The position numbers and the translations under genes were made by a program. 41,310 nt of DNA from Chara braunii (Eukaryota > Streptophyta > Charophyceae > Charales > Characeae): positions 559,188 through 600,497 of the forward strand of contig BFEA01000214.1 in assembly GCA_003427395.1 (NCBI GenBank), given 5' to 3'. Positions 1 to 10,279 of the stretch are shown piece by piece. The notes under the pieces were generated by a model. The model did no database searches, was not told the origin of the DNA, and saw only the letters and a list, made by a program, of their open reading frames with translations. Each line of letters opens with the position of its first letter. The stretch's first letter is position 1.

Positions 1-55
<55 letters not shown>

Positions 56-91
56 TCACACTCACACTCACATACACACGCACATACACTC
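1..91. repeat. (CA)n microsatellite
   Basis: A pure CA run of about 48 bases grades into CACACT and CATACA variants. The same kind of CA tract precedes a related unique-looking sequence at 8667-9085, so the tract is probably part of a dispersed repeat and not an independent microsatellite. Confidence 0.95.
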
Positions 92-99
92 ATGTCTAT

Positions 100-325
100 C
101 GATGGGGATCGCCACCTGCTGGAAACTGGGTCCAGCGTCACATGAACATCGTGAATAAAGCACCAACCGGACCCCCCACACACACTCTCTTCGAGTTGTG
201 TATAGCGAACATGACAAAACATACATATAGCATAATCACTACCTTACCCTTCCCGAACCACATAAACAAACGAACTACGGGCTGCGCACCCGTGCCCTCA
301 CGGTAAGTCAATCTCCGAGGGGGAA
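100..325 (+). repeat. Dispersed repeat R2, copy 1 (follows a CA tract)
   Basis: This segment is clearly similar to 8868-9085. Both contain, in the same order, a GTGAATRAAGCACCA block, a TTGTGTATAGC-like block, ATGACAAAACATA, AACAAACRAACTA and a GCGCAC-CGTGCCCT block ending near GGCAAGTCAATC. Both copies lie downstream of a CA tract. There is no coding potential. It is either a dispersed transposon fragment or a segmental copy carried with the microsatellite. Confidence 0.7.
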
Positions 326-577
326 AACGCTCCACTGATGAGTTGCGAACTTCAACGGTTGTCAAAATAAATTTGACATCCTTGTTTCGACAGTTTGCCC
401 CTTTTTAGCCACACAACACTATAAAATAGACGCACTTGTGAATCAAAGATGGAATGCAAAATGGAACAAGACGAACTTGAAAAGCATTAGTCCATCCCGA
501 CCTAGCGCACACTCATCAAATTTCGAGGAGAAGGGTCTCGCCACACCACTGTCTAATGGTCTGGTTGTACTACTCTT
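326..577. other. Stretch without gene; contains a GTGTGGCGAGACCC-type motif
   Basis: I see no gene. At 521-552 there is a GAGAAGGGTCTCGCCACACCA block that recurs in direct or inverted form around 3838-3875 and 4216-4245, which links this piece to the fold-back-rich region at 2.9-4.25 kb. Confidence 0.4.
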
Positions 578-679
578 CATTGTCTACCGCGTGGGCATGG
601 GGAAGGCAACCCTAAGGTAGCCAACGCAATGAGACTAAGAGCGTGCACAAAAAAAAAAAAAAAAAAAGAGAGAGAGAGG

Positions 680-711
<32 letters not shown>

Positions 712-726
712 AAGAGAGAGAGAAAA

Positions 727-791
<65 letters not shown>

Positions 792-1465
792 CATAATGAC
801 AAAATTGAAATATGGGTAAAATTGCGGCCGCAATCTATTTCACAGTTGGAATAATCTTTTTAATTTATGTAGCATTTTTCTGGAAAGATTACGACAAAAA
901 CTACGAGTGCTTCAATTTTAAGTTTTTTTCACAAATTTTCAGAGCACGAAAACTCGTTGAATTAGGAGTACTTTGTTTAGTTGGCCCACACATGGCTGAG
1001 TGGCAAAAATGAAAAATATGTATAATCGGCGCGACAATTATTTCGTGGTTTAAATGATTTTTTGAAAATGTTCTGATATTTTTCATAGAAAAAAAAACGA
1101 CCTCATTTATGAATTCTGAAAATTTTAGATTTTTATACGGATTCCTCCAAGCACATAAAATCATAAAAGTTGCTTCTTGTAAAACCTCTATTTCGTTGCG
1201 CTTGACCTCCCTGTTTTGATAATACCGGTCTCAACGTTTTGGTCTTAGGGCCCTTTTGCAGTTCACATGCCCTCACATCTTTTTGAGGTCCGCTTTCACC
1301 CGAGCACCGACCCTTGTTTTTTTCAAAAGCCCTATTCTACCAGAGCTAGTTGTAGGTAGTTCGCCAAGGACTAGTCCCCCAATTCCCCCCCCCCTCTAAC
1401 AAACCACTTTGCGTCCTCGTCGCCCACTGGTGAAAATGCGACACCTTGATACAGACGCCGAAACC
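578..1465 (+). repeat. Dispersed/tandem repeat R1, copy 1
   Basis: The unit begins with CATTGTCTACCGCGTGGGC and a GGTAGCC block, continues into a GA microsatellite, then an AT-rich body (TGACAAAATTGAAATATGGG, TTGGCCCACACATGGCTGAG, GACACCTTGATACA) and ends at the start of copy 2. The same order is seen at 1466-2522 and 4907-5811. Copy 1 and copy 2 abut head to tail, so the family can exist as a tandem array. Short reading frames in it are not conserved between copies and are not called. Confidence 0.8.
644..790. repeat. Poly-A plus (GA)n microsatellite inside R1 copy 1
   Basis: A run of about 22 A grades into GA repeats with interspersed GAAA. It sits at the same position inside the unit as the GA tracts of the other R1 copies, so it is an intrinsic, length-variable part of the repeat. 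Confidence 0.95.
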
Positions 1466-1530
1466 CATTGTCTACCGCGTGGGCGTGGGGAGCACAACCC
1501 TAAGGTAGCCGAAGTAAGAGCGCATACAAG

Positions 1531-1618
<88 letters not shown>

Positions 1619-1619
1619 N

Positions 1620-1691
<72 letters not shown>

Positions 1692-2522
1692 ATTATTATG
1701 AGTGTGACAGAGAGACAAAGAGTGAGAGAGAGAAAGAAAGAGAGAGAGAAAGAGAGGGATATATATAGAGAGAGAGAGAGAGAGAAAGAGAGAGGCAAAA
1801 TGACAAAATTAAATATGGGTCAAATTATGGTCGCGATCTTTTTCACATTTGGAATTCATTTTTGTAATTTATTTACTATTTTTTATGGAGATATGACAAT
1901 TAAATCTACGAATACCCCAATTTTCATGTTTTTTCACGCAACACTTTTTCAGTTGGCCCATACATGGCTGAGTGGCAAAAATAAAAAATGTGTCGAATAG
2001 GCGCTACGATTATTTTGCGGTCTAAATGATTTTTTGAAAATGTTTTAATATTTTTTATGGAAAGAACAGGACCTCATCTATGGATTTTCAAAATTTCAGA
2101 TTTTTCTGTGAGTTCCTCTGAGCACAGAAAATCGTAAAAGTTGCCTCTTGCAAAATGTCTATTTCGTTGCGCCTGCACTCCCTGTTTTGAGAAGACGGAC
2201 CTCAACGCCTGGGCCTGAGGGCTCTTTTGCAGTTCACATGCCCTTACTTCTTTTTGGGGTCTGCTTCTACCCGAGGACCGGTCCAATGCCCCCCACTTCT
2301 TTCTGGGGTCCAGTTCCACCCAAGGACCGGTCCTTCCTTTTTCCAAAAGTCCCAGTTCTACTATAGCTAACTGTAGGTAGTCCGCAATGATTTTGCCAAG
2401 GACCGGTCCCCCATTTTTTTGCCCCCTAAGAACCCACTTTATGTCCGGGTCACCCGCCTCAAAAATTGGGACACCTTGACATAAACGTCGAAGCTCACTA
2501 TACCGCAACCTTAGGGCTGCGA
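1466..2522 (+). repeat. Dispersed/tandem repeat R1, copy 2
   Basis: This has the same module order as copy 1: the TCTACCGCGTGGGC head, GATA/GA microsatellite, ATGACAAAATTAAATATGGG, TTGGCCCATACATGGCTGAG and a GACACCTTGACATA tail. The tail ends in a CTATACCGCAACCTTAGGG block that resembles the head with the GTGGGC segment missing, so head and tail share sequence as in a tandem repeat. Inside it, a 49-bp duplication (from 2247 and 2296) repeats a TTGGGGTC and GAGGACCGGTCC block. A 144-codon minus-strand frame across the tail is not conserved in the other copies. Confidence 0.8.
1531..1787. repeat. (GATA)n then (GA)n compound microsatellite
   Basis: About 14 GATA units pass into a long GA tract interrupted by one ambiguous base at 1619, then degenerate GAAA and ATAT variants. 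The GATA expansion is unique to this R1 copy. Confidence 0.95.
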
Positions 2523-2550
2523 ATACGCCGAGTTTGGCAAATAGGCGATT

Positions 2551-2796
2551 GGTTGCACTTACTCGTCAAACTTGGCAAATGAAAAATATGTCAGACTGCT
2601 CGCCACACCGTTGACACAACTTGTGGCGAGTGTTTTCGGTTTTCCGTCTATGCACGACAGTTTGTGGAGGGTGGTCCTCATACCTCTCCACAAAACAACT
2701 TTCAGGAGACTGCACCGCTTCACGACTGAAAATTGGGTAGACATTTGTTTTTTTAACTTTCATGTACAAGAAATATAGTGGCGAGTAAGTGCAACC
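2551..2796. mobile_element. Candidate miniature element bounded by 15-bp inverted repeats
   Basis: GGTTGCACTTACTCG at 2551-2565 is repeated as its exact reverse complement at 2782-2796, bounding 246 bp. The interior has CTCGCCACACC and GTGGCGAG blocks also found in the neighbouring fold-back region. The 8-base flanks (AGGCGATT and AGGCCTCC) do not form a convincing target duplication, so mobility is an inference. Confidence 0.45.
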
Positions 2797-2896
2797 AGGC
2801 CTCCAGTTCAATACAATTCTCCTTTTTTTAACTCTCCACCCATGCGGTACGAATTGTGACGGATGACAAGTAGTGCAAATAGGCCTGAAAATGCAG

Positions 2897-3436
2897 TTTT
2901 CGATAGGTTCGATTGGCTACACAGACTATCGAAATTGGAGATGAGAAAAAAACTCACAAGTTGTCAAAGAATGTTTCTCGACAGCTCCTGTCGAAAGTTG
3001 TTGAATCCCCATCCTGCTACTCTGATGCTTTCAATAGTCCTCGGTTGCACCATTGACTTCTATTCAAAATTTGGCGAGTGAGCGTGAAGTCAGGATAGAC
3101 TAATATTTGTCGTACCCTCAGACCGGTTCATCTTTCCCCCCCTTGCATTCACAAGTGCGTCCACTTTACAGTATTGTGTTTCTAAAGGGGGGCAAATTAT
3201 CGAAGGGAGGCAGTTAAATTTATTACAACAGCCGTTAATTTTTTCCGCCTTTCAACAGAAGTCGATCGCACAACGGAGGACTATTGAAAGCATTAGAGTA
3301 GCAGGTTGGGGATTCGACAATTTTGAAATTAGGTGTCGAGAAACATTTTCTGACAACTTGTGAATTTTCTTCCCATCTCTAATTCCAATAACTTGTATAG
3401 CCAAGAGAAACTATCGAAAATCGTGTTTTCGATAGT
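2897..3436. mobile_element. Fold-back element with ~175-bp inverted arms
   Basis: The left arm (2897-3067) and right arm (3251-3436) are imperfect reverse complements. Shared blocks include CACAAGTTGTCA, AATGTTTCTCGACA, CTGCTACTCT, ATGCTTTCAATAGTCCTC and TTTTCGATAG. About 180 bp separate the arms. Each arm carries its own small hairpin near the outer end: TTTTCGATAG/CTATCGAAA on the left, and an 11-bp perfect hairpin at 3410-3436 on the right. No coding content. It resembles fold-back or MITE-like DNA elements; no clear target duplication was found. Confidence 0.65.
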
Positions 3437-4247
3437 GGTATAGCGAACCCCTAAGAGGTTCGCCGTACAAACCTAGTTTTCCACAATTTTGCATCATCAC
3501 ACAGACTTTCGAAGAATTGCGGTATAAAAAAAATCCAACACGTGTTAGAATAGTACGCTCGACAGTCACCCTCCCCCATTCATTTCCTCCTGCCCGCAGA
3601 AGGCAAATTTTTTTGAAAGTGTCCCCATTACCTTTTGAGAATTGCATTCGAATTTGCATTGTCAGGGACTGTATCGTGGCGGTCAAGCCCTATGAAAAGG
3701 CGAAGTCCATTTGACCATGACCAAAAACCTTGCCCCTCGACAACCTGTGTGGCGAATGAGGTGTAAAATGTCAACCACCAACTTTCAGTTTTTTTATGAC
3801 AGTTGTAGAAACTTAAGGAGTTTCGACGGCCTGTGGGGTGAGCCTCTAAGGGTCTCGCCACACCAATGTCAAAAACTACTTTTTTTACGTTTATGCATAG
3901 CCGCACTGGTGTCGAGTTTTTTTTTTTCCGAATCTTTTTTATGTGTGTTAGTACGAAGTTCTCGACAACAGTTGTTTTCAATTTGAAACTGCTCGCCTGT
4001 GGCGAACCGGAACTCGAAACTACGAAAGGGAACTTTTGAAAAAATGTGCGGATTTTGATATTTTTAAGGACGCGGCTTCAACATCGAGTGCCTGTTTTTT
4101 TCCCCCTTTTATTCTGGGTCTTTGACGTACCGTGTAGCGAAGACGACCATTGTGTCCAAGCTGTGAATGTTGAAAATGGTATGACAGTTTCAAAATTTTC
4201 ATAGTTTCGACATTGGTGTGGCGAGGCCCTAAGGGTCTTTACCAAAA
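3437..4247. other. Gene-free stretch with scattered GGCGAG/CTCGCC inverted motifs
   Basis: I see no convincing gene. Blocks such as GGTGAGCCTCTAAGGGT paired with CTCGCCACACC near 3838-3875, and GTGTGGCGAGGCCCTAAGGG near 4216, recur in both orientations. They suggest remnants of the fold-back family next door. The overlapping short frames on both strands are low-complexity or interrupted. Confidence 0.4.
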
Positions 4248-4447
4248 AGCCTACTGCTTAGTTGGTACACCCATTAACTATTGAATAAAGATCAAAGTTC
4301 GAATAAAAAAGACAATTAGATGAACAAAATCAAGCAATTGTGAATAAACCAATGAGCCTAGCTCAGTTCGCAGCCCTAAGGTTTGAGGTATGGTGCACTC
4401 CAACGTTTTGATCGCAGCGTGTCGGGGGTGCATTTTATACTTATGAG

Positions 4448-4730
4448 CTAGGCTACCAGCCGGGCCGCCCGGTTCTCGGGTGGCCAACCCGTGCAAGGAC
4501 CAGGGAAGGTCCCAGCAAAAAAAAAAAAAAAAAAAAATCAAACAAATAAAAAAAAAACACTATGTTGTAAAGAAAAATAAAGGGAACAACTTTTGTCTCA
4601 GGGTCACATCGAAATTCTTCACCAAATTTAGAATAAAAAATAAACATTAAAAATGTTTATTTTATTTTTATTTTTTTTTAATTTTTTGACCCGGTCGGGC
4701 AAGTGACCCCGGACCACTCTCGTAACCTAG
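4448..4730. mobile_element. Miniature element family A, copy 1, with perfect 8-bp target duplication
   Basis: The 283-bp element starts CTAGGCTACCAG and ends in the near reverse complement CTCGTAACCTAG. It is flanked on both sides by the identical octamer CTTATGAG (4440-4447 and 4731-4738). GC-rich subterminal blocks (CCGGGCCGCCCGG on the left, CCCGGTCGGGCAAGTGACCCC on the right) enclose an A/T-rich core. An 8-bp duplication is characteristic of hAT-superfamily DNA transposons. No transposase frame is present, so it is non-autonomous. Confidence 0.8.
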
Positions 4731-4906
4731 CTTATGAGTAAATTTGGTCGTCGTTCATTCTGCGGGTTATCCGTTCAGGTCCAAACAATAGTTGGAAGAA
4801 TGGTGAATTTGCAGCGAGGGCAATTTATGGGGAACGAGTAGTTGTTGCTTGCGGATGACCGGTAGGTGCTCGTAGGAGACCGAGGAGGCCGCAGTCCTTA
4901 AGTTGA

Positions 4907-5046
4907 ATTGTCTACCATGTGGGCACGGGGAACGCAACCCCAAGGTAGCCAAAACAATGAGACTTAGCGCGTGCATGAGAGAGAAAAAGAGAAGGGGAGG
5001 GAGGCTACCAGAGAGAGAGGGAGAGAGTTTGTGTGTGTGTGTGCGT

Positions 5047-5111
<65 letters not shown>

Positions 5112-5811
5112 AGGAGTAGAGAGGGGGGGGGAAGCTACCGAAGAGAGAAAGAGAGAGGCTGAAATTCAATGGCAAAAATGGAATATGGGTTTTATTGCGG
5201 CTGCGATCTATTTTGTGGTTAAAATGTTTTTTTTTTTAATATTGTTTGTGTAAAATTCACAGAAAAATATACGAGTACTTTAATTTTTAAAATTTTTAAC
5301 ACATTTTTTTAAATGAAAACAATCACTGAAGTTTGAGTATTTTTTTTGTTGGCCCACAGATGGCTGAGTGACAAAAATGAAAAATGTTTTGAATTAGCGC
5401 GACGATTATTTCATGGTCTTAATGATTTTTTGAAGATTTTTCGATATTTTAAGATTTTTTCTGTGAATTCCTCCAAGCAAAAAAAATCGTTAAAGTTGTC
5501 TCTTGCAAATTGCGAAACTGGACTCGTTTGTACCTTCCGACTTTGAGAGCCTGCACGTGGGACTTTTGACAACGCCTCCCTTCCTTACTTATTTTTGGGG
5601 TTCGCTTCCATCTAACGACCAATCATTCCCATTTCCAAATAACCCAGCTATAAGTGAACTAATTGTAAATAGTACATTATACCGCAAAGGAAAAAGTAAT
5701 CAAAAAATATTTGCCCATTAAAAACTCACTTGTGTTTTGGTCGTCCGCTGCCGAAAATGTGACACCTTGATACAAATGTTAAAGCCCATTCTACCGCAAC
5801 CTTTGAGGTGC
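4907..5811 (+). repeat. Dispersed repeat R1, copy 3
   Basis: It has the same architecture as the copies at 578 and 1466: ATTGTCTACCATGTGGGC head with GGTAGCC, GA microsatellite, GGAATATGGG body block, TTGGCCCACAGATGGCTGAG, and the tail GACACCTTGATACA followed by CATTCTACCGCAACC. It is a solitary copy, so R1 is dispersed as well as tandem. Confidence 0.8.
5046..5105. repeat. (GA)n microsatellite inside R1 copy 3
   Basis: A GA tract, preceded by a short GT run and followed by GGGAGG-rich purine sequence, at the conserved internal position of R1. Confidence 0.95.
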
Positions 5812-5929
5812 AAACATTTCTAAATCTGAACGGTTTCAATTCACTTTTTTTTAATAGAATGGAACTTTGCGTGCGCTGAAGTGTCGCTTGTGTACGCGGG
5901 CTTGCTTGTATGATTTTTTTAGACCCGAC

Positions 5930-6570
5930 ATTGTTTCAAAGTTCAATGGTTTGGTCTATTTTTTTATTTTGGGGTTTCTGACCGAAGTCAGACTAAATGG
6001 TCAAACTTCATGTTGTTGTGTGGCTTGGGATAGACTGAACATTGTTTTCAAGACGAATGGTTCAGTCTCTTGTTTTATTCTAAGGGAGGATTTTGACGAA
6101 GGGCTAAGCATTGTTTCCAAGCCGAATGATTTAGCCTGAAACCACACACTGAACACAAATGAGTATAATTGGAGATACTTTATCTATATTTGCTTGTGAA
6201 CATTGTTTCCAAGCCGAAAGGACTTAACTTAAGCCATATTATTAAGTTGGACATTGTTTCTAAACCGAAGGGTTTAGCTTAAGCCATATCGCTAAGTTAA
6301 GAGATAAATTCAAGAGTATAATCGGAAGTAAACGGGACAAGCATAGCATTATTTCTAAGTTGAATGACTCAGTCTTTTGCCTATATTTTGAAGGCAAATC
6401 GGAGAATTAATAAATTTTGGATATTAAGCAGCTCAGGGCAACTAAGCATAATTTCTGATTTTAATGGCTTAGTCACATGCCCAAAGAATAAAGAAGTAGT
6501 TGTGCAACAAGTTCGTGTATAATCTAACGCATGCTAGTCATTGTTTCTAAGTTAAATGGTCTAGCGCCAT
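5930..6570 (+). repeat. Spaced repeat array of a CATTGTTTCYAAGCCGAA motif
   Basis: At least eight degenerate copies of a ~30-bp motif (CATTGTTTCYAAGCCGAA followed by TGGYTTAGTC-like bases) occur at 60-110 bp spacing, near 5931, 6040, 6110, 6200, 6252, 6350, 6450 and 6540. The spacers are AT-rich and differ. The motif occurs in reverse complement at 15290-15495. It is not coding. Confidence 0.6.
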
Positions 6571-8409
6571 GCCATATGTAAGTTGGATAAAAATGATAAT
6601 TATCTAGTAGAGAATCAATGAATTATGTTATGAGGAAGTAACTTGTGACTTTGTTAATGGTACTTTCCCATTGTGATATAGACTTGCATGTGGATGAGTG
6701 AAAACTCTAGTTTCTTTAAGTTCGAGTCGTTTGATAGGTAATTGCTGTAGATGCTCGTGATGCACTGGAGCTATAAGAGTTGGTTCAATTTCTGCATTTT
6801 TTCGGGATAAGTTTATTTTCTCGTAGTTATCTTTGTATACATTTTAAAAAACCACTTTTGCTAAGAGAAGTGATACCCAAATTTATGCAAAACCAAGAAG
6901 TTAGACAAATTTTATCATTGTAAATTTCAACTTTTCTCTGAGTTCATAGTTGACTTAGTAAAGATATGAGAAACCCATTTTTATAAGAGAGTTGCTGCCC
7001 AAATTTTACTAAATCAGGGAGTTAAACAAAATTTGACCTTCTGAAGTCAAAATTATTTTGACTTTTGTATTTAGCTTCATATAAATTTAGAAAAGACATT
7101 TTTTTTCAGTCTTAAGAAGTTGATTATATCTTGATATGAAAAATTTTGGCAATTCAGCATGTATAAGGGAGATGCTGCGAAAATTTTCCTTGTTCTTCAA
7201 ATACTCATTGAGAGGTGGATTTATATTTAGTCTCATGAAAATGTAAGAGAGATGTCATGGGGGGATTTTTTTTCGGGAAACTTAATGTTTAGCATTAGGA
7301 TTTGAACTGTGTTTTGTTATATGTCTTTCTTGGTCATTTCGATTCAAAATCTGATTAGTTTTAACCCGATCCAACGAGGATTGTCTTCTGTTATCTTTTG
7401 ATAACAGGTCGGCTGGTTGTCGATTCGTCGGTTCACGACACAACTTTGTTTACACTCGTGTTTTTACTTGATGCCTTAACCCTGGGATTTAATTTATTTC
7501 CTTGAGGGTTTTAACCATATTTTCTTTTAATAGTCATTTTAAGGAACAAATGACGTTTTATAAAAAGTTGGACAATGGTTGGGACGTGAGTGTGTAAGGC
7601 GCGGTGTGAGCTACAGGGTACGGTAATGTTGACCATATTGGTGTATGGCTATGTGACTTTTACATGTGTGTGTATTTTATGCATGCTAGTGTTTTGAAGC
7701 TTGACGTACGAGCCTTACCTTTGAAGGCAGTGAACATGACAACCATATGTCGCTCGATCTAAATATACGATGGACTTATCTTTTCCCTTTTTATTTTATC
7801 TCGAGTAATGATTAATAAGTGGGTGTTGGGATGCCTGTTTATTTACTGATTGATTTTGCTTGTTATTGGACGTTAGGATTTGTAGAGGTTGCCAAAGTTA
7901 AACCTCTTGGCCTGTTTCGAGGTCTCCAAAGGTGGACCCCACTTTCAGTTTTAGGGGTGTTCAACTGCTACAAGCGCCTACCGCACATCTGTGCAGGGTG
8001 CAGAAGAGGGTAGGACTCGCAACCGCCACCCCTCAAGGCGCGTGTCAGCTGACACTTGAGTGTCGAAAGTGACCCTCAAGACTATTAAGGGACACATGAT
8101 TATTGGTACTACATAGTATGTCATCACTGCGAGTGCTTGCGTATTCATGTATGGTCAGTCGATATGACGAAGCCCGTGTCCTTGCGATATTTATTTGAGT
8201 CTCACGTGTGACACCCAGTTGTTTCTTGTGTCAGAAAAGTCATGGGTTGAGTACAAAAAAAGACTAGGTGCATTTTGTGTTATGTACCTTGATTTTTGTT
8301 ATAGCGTGGTGTAATGCATGATTAGATGAATCGTCATAATTAGCCCCAGTGCGTTGGCTCGAGTACGGGTCCAATTAAGGCGTTGGATCTCACGTACCCT
8401 ATGCTACAG
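6571..8409. other. AT-rich stretch without recognisable gene
   Basis: There are no long open frames, no clear inverted repeats and no tRNA-like sequence. Two blocks near 6860 and 6990 share similar wording (RAGTGATACCCAAATTTA-like, then an AAACAAATTTT-like run), hinting at a weak ~130-bp duplication. The 64-codon frame at 7819-8013 has no recognisable features. Confidence 0.5.
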
Positions 8410-8554
8410 CGTACGAGAAATGCCCTCGGTTGGGCTACCTTTGCGATTACAACTTAGCAGCTTTCACACGTGATTCGGTAGCTCGGCGGGGATACGCTCG
8501 TCCAAGAGTGATGACAACCCCCTTGGGCAGAGGTAAGTTGTACCTCGCATGACC
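8410..8554 (+). repeat. SINE-like repeat with tRNA A-box, copy 1
   Basis: This copy contains TGCCCTCGG, then a GATTCGGTAGCTCGGCGGGG block and a GAGGTAAGTTGTACCTC block. TAGCTCGGCGG at 8479-8489 fits the Pol III A-box consensus TRGYNNARNGG apart from G in place of A at one position. The same order of blocks appears in reverse complement at 13935-14082 and 29300-29474. A dispersed tRNA-derived element is the best explanation; no convincing B-box was found. Confidence 0.5.
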
Positions 8555-8663
8555 TTATCATGTCTTAGGGGTTCGCGAGAGGTGTGGCTGGCGCACTTGG
8601 CCATAGCAGCAAAAGCGTCTGCCTATGTACTCCCTGCCACTATATGTTGCATGTTGCAGGACT

Positions 8664-8666
<3 letters not shown>

Positions 8667-8702
<36 letters not shown>
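8667..8702. repeat. (CA)n microsatellite
   Basis: An 18-unit CA tract followed by CACT/CACA variants, then a C9A9 run around 8764-8782. Confidence 0.95.
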
Positions 8703-8705
<3 letters not shown>

Positions 8706-8867
8706 TATTCACTCACTCTCTTACTCTCACCCACACATGTTCACATATGCACACGCACACTCTCCCCCCCCCCAAAAAAAAAACGTTTCGCTTTAACCCA
8801 CTAGAGGAGGTGATAAGAGCATCCCCCTGTAATGAACTTACAGAAGAATATTCTTATCTATTAGTAG

Positions 8868-9085
8868 GGAGTGACACCTACTGGTAATCGGATTCAACGT
8901 CTCATAAACATTGTGAATGAAGCACCATCATAGACCCTCCTCACATACACTCTTCGTGTTTTGTATAGCAAAAATGACAAAACATAAACACAACAGAATG
9001 ATTGCATTACTCTTCCCCAACCGCATCAACAAACAAACTATGTGTTGCGCACTCGTGCCCTAACGGCAAGTCAATCAAGGTGTCG
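8868..9085 (+). repeat. Dispersed repeat R2, copy 2
   Basis: Counterpart of 100-325. Shared blocks in order are GTGAATGAAGCACCA, TTGTATAGC, ATGACAAAACATAA, CAACAAACAAACTA, GCGCACTCGTGCCCTAACGG and CAAGTCAATC. It also lies downstream of a CA tract. Confidence 0.7.
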
Positions 9086-9640
9086 AAATTTTAGCGGTGG
9101 ACGATGTAAAGGTCGAAATTTCGGTGTGATGGGTCCTTCTTGAGCTTGTGGATGACCGACAACCTTAAGGAGGTCCTCCCAGTAGGTAAGCATTTTAAGG
9201 GACCAGTCTCAAACGTAAGATTCACTCTTGTTGGCACTCGGAGGGACAATTTTTCATTTTTCAAGAGGCAACTTTGACGATTTTTTGTGCTCATAAGAAT
9301 TCGCATAAAAATATGAAAAGTTTGATATTTGTAGCTTAGGTCTTGGTCTTTCCAAAAAAATAATCAGACCAAATTTAAAAATGACTAAAATCGCAAAATA
9401 ATAACCTCGCCGACTCGGTGTATTATTCATTTGTGTCACTCCGCCATGTGTGGCCAAAAAGAACAGTACAAAAAACAATTTCCCACGAGAAATGAAAGTT
9501 GAAAAAATATTCCATAAAATAAAATCCTTTATATTTATAAACTATTATTCCAATGTTCGTCCAATTCTAAAATTTTTAGTTTTATTTGATAAGTTCCCTT
9601 CTAAATATGAGTTTTCCCTTCCAACTACATCTATTTGTTC
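9086..9640. other. AT-rich stretch without recognisable gene
   Basis: Only short overlapping frames on both strands occur, none with recognisable motifs. Confidence 0.5.
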
Positions 9641-9641
9641 A

Positions 9642-9816
9642 AGATGGAATGAAAGTCTCGATGAGTTTATGAAATATTTTAATTAAATTTTCATTCTACT
9701 ACAACAAATATCTTCTAATTTATATTGGATTAACATATTTACGACTGAAAATCCATACTTAGAATGGCAGTCCAACTAAAATATTTTATGAACTCATCCA
9801 GACTTTCATTCCATCT
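9642..9816. repeat. Inverted repeat with 39-bp arms
   Basis: The arm at 9642-9680 (AGATGGAATGAAAGTCTCG...) is matched by its reverse complement at 9778-9816 with only a few mismatches; 97 bp lie between. Similarity continues weakly outward (TCCCTTCT and TATTTG blocks on both sides), so the whole unit may be a ~270-bp palindromic miniature element. No clear target duplication was seen. Confidence 0.6.
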
Positions 9817-10149
9817 CTAGCATGCAGTCCAAATAAGAAGGGATACCCTATTCTTGGAATGAAAGTTTGCAAGTAAGATGAAAATTTTAAAAATTGGAAT
9901 GACATTTTTTAAGATGAAATGAAAATTTGAAATTTAGATTGTAATTTTACTATAGAATGATTATTTAATTCTGGGAAATTTTTCCGTTCTACTCAAACTT
10001 CAATGATTTTTCTTACTCAAAGGAATGCGTGAACAAATCTGCAAATTGAAGTGCTCGCGGATTCAAGTTCTATTATGATCTTCAAACAAAATGACTCATT
10101 CTCAATTTTTGCAATTCACAACCCTTAATTTTTTTATTTTTTTTTTCAA
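9817..10149. other. AT-rich stretch without recognisable gene
   Basis: Several GAATGAAARTTT-like words echo the arms of the inverted repeat just upstream. No reading frame or structured RNA was recognised. Confidence 0.4.
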
Positions 10150-10172
10150 GAGACAGGGAGAGAAGGAGAGGA

Positions 10173-10240
<68 letters not shown>

Positions 10241-10279
10241 TGAATGACAAAAATTGAAAATGGGTCAAATTGCCACTAT
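10150..10279 (+). repeat. Dispersed repeat R1, copy 4 (truncated)
   Basis: A GA microsatellite (about 10182-10238) is followed by TTGAATGACAAAAATTGAAAATGGGTCAAATTGC, split here as TTGAATGACAAAAATTG and AAAATGGGTCAAATTGC, which matches the first bases downstream of the GA tract in other R1 copies. Similarity stops where the hAT-like element B begins at 10280, which suggests that element B was inserted into R1. Confidence 0.6.
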
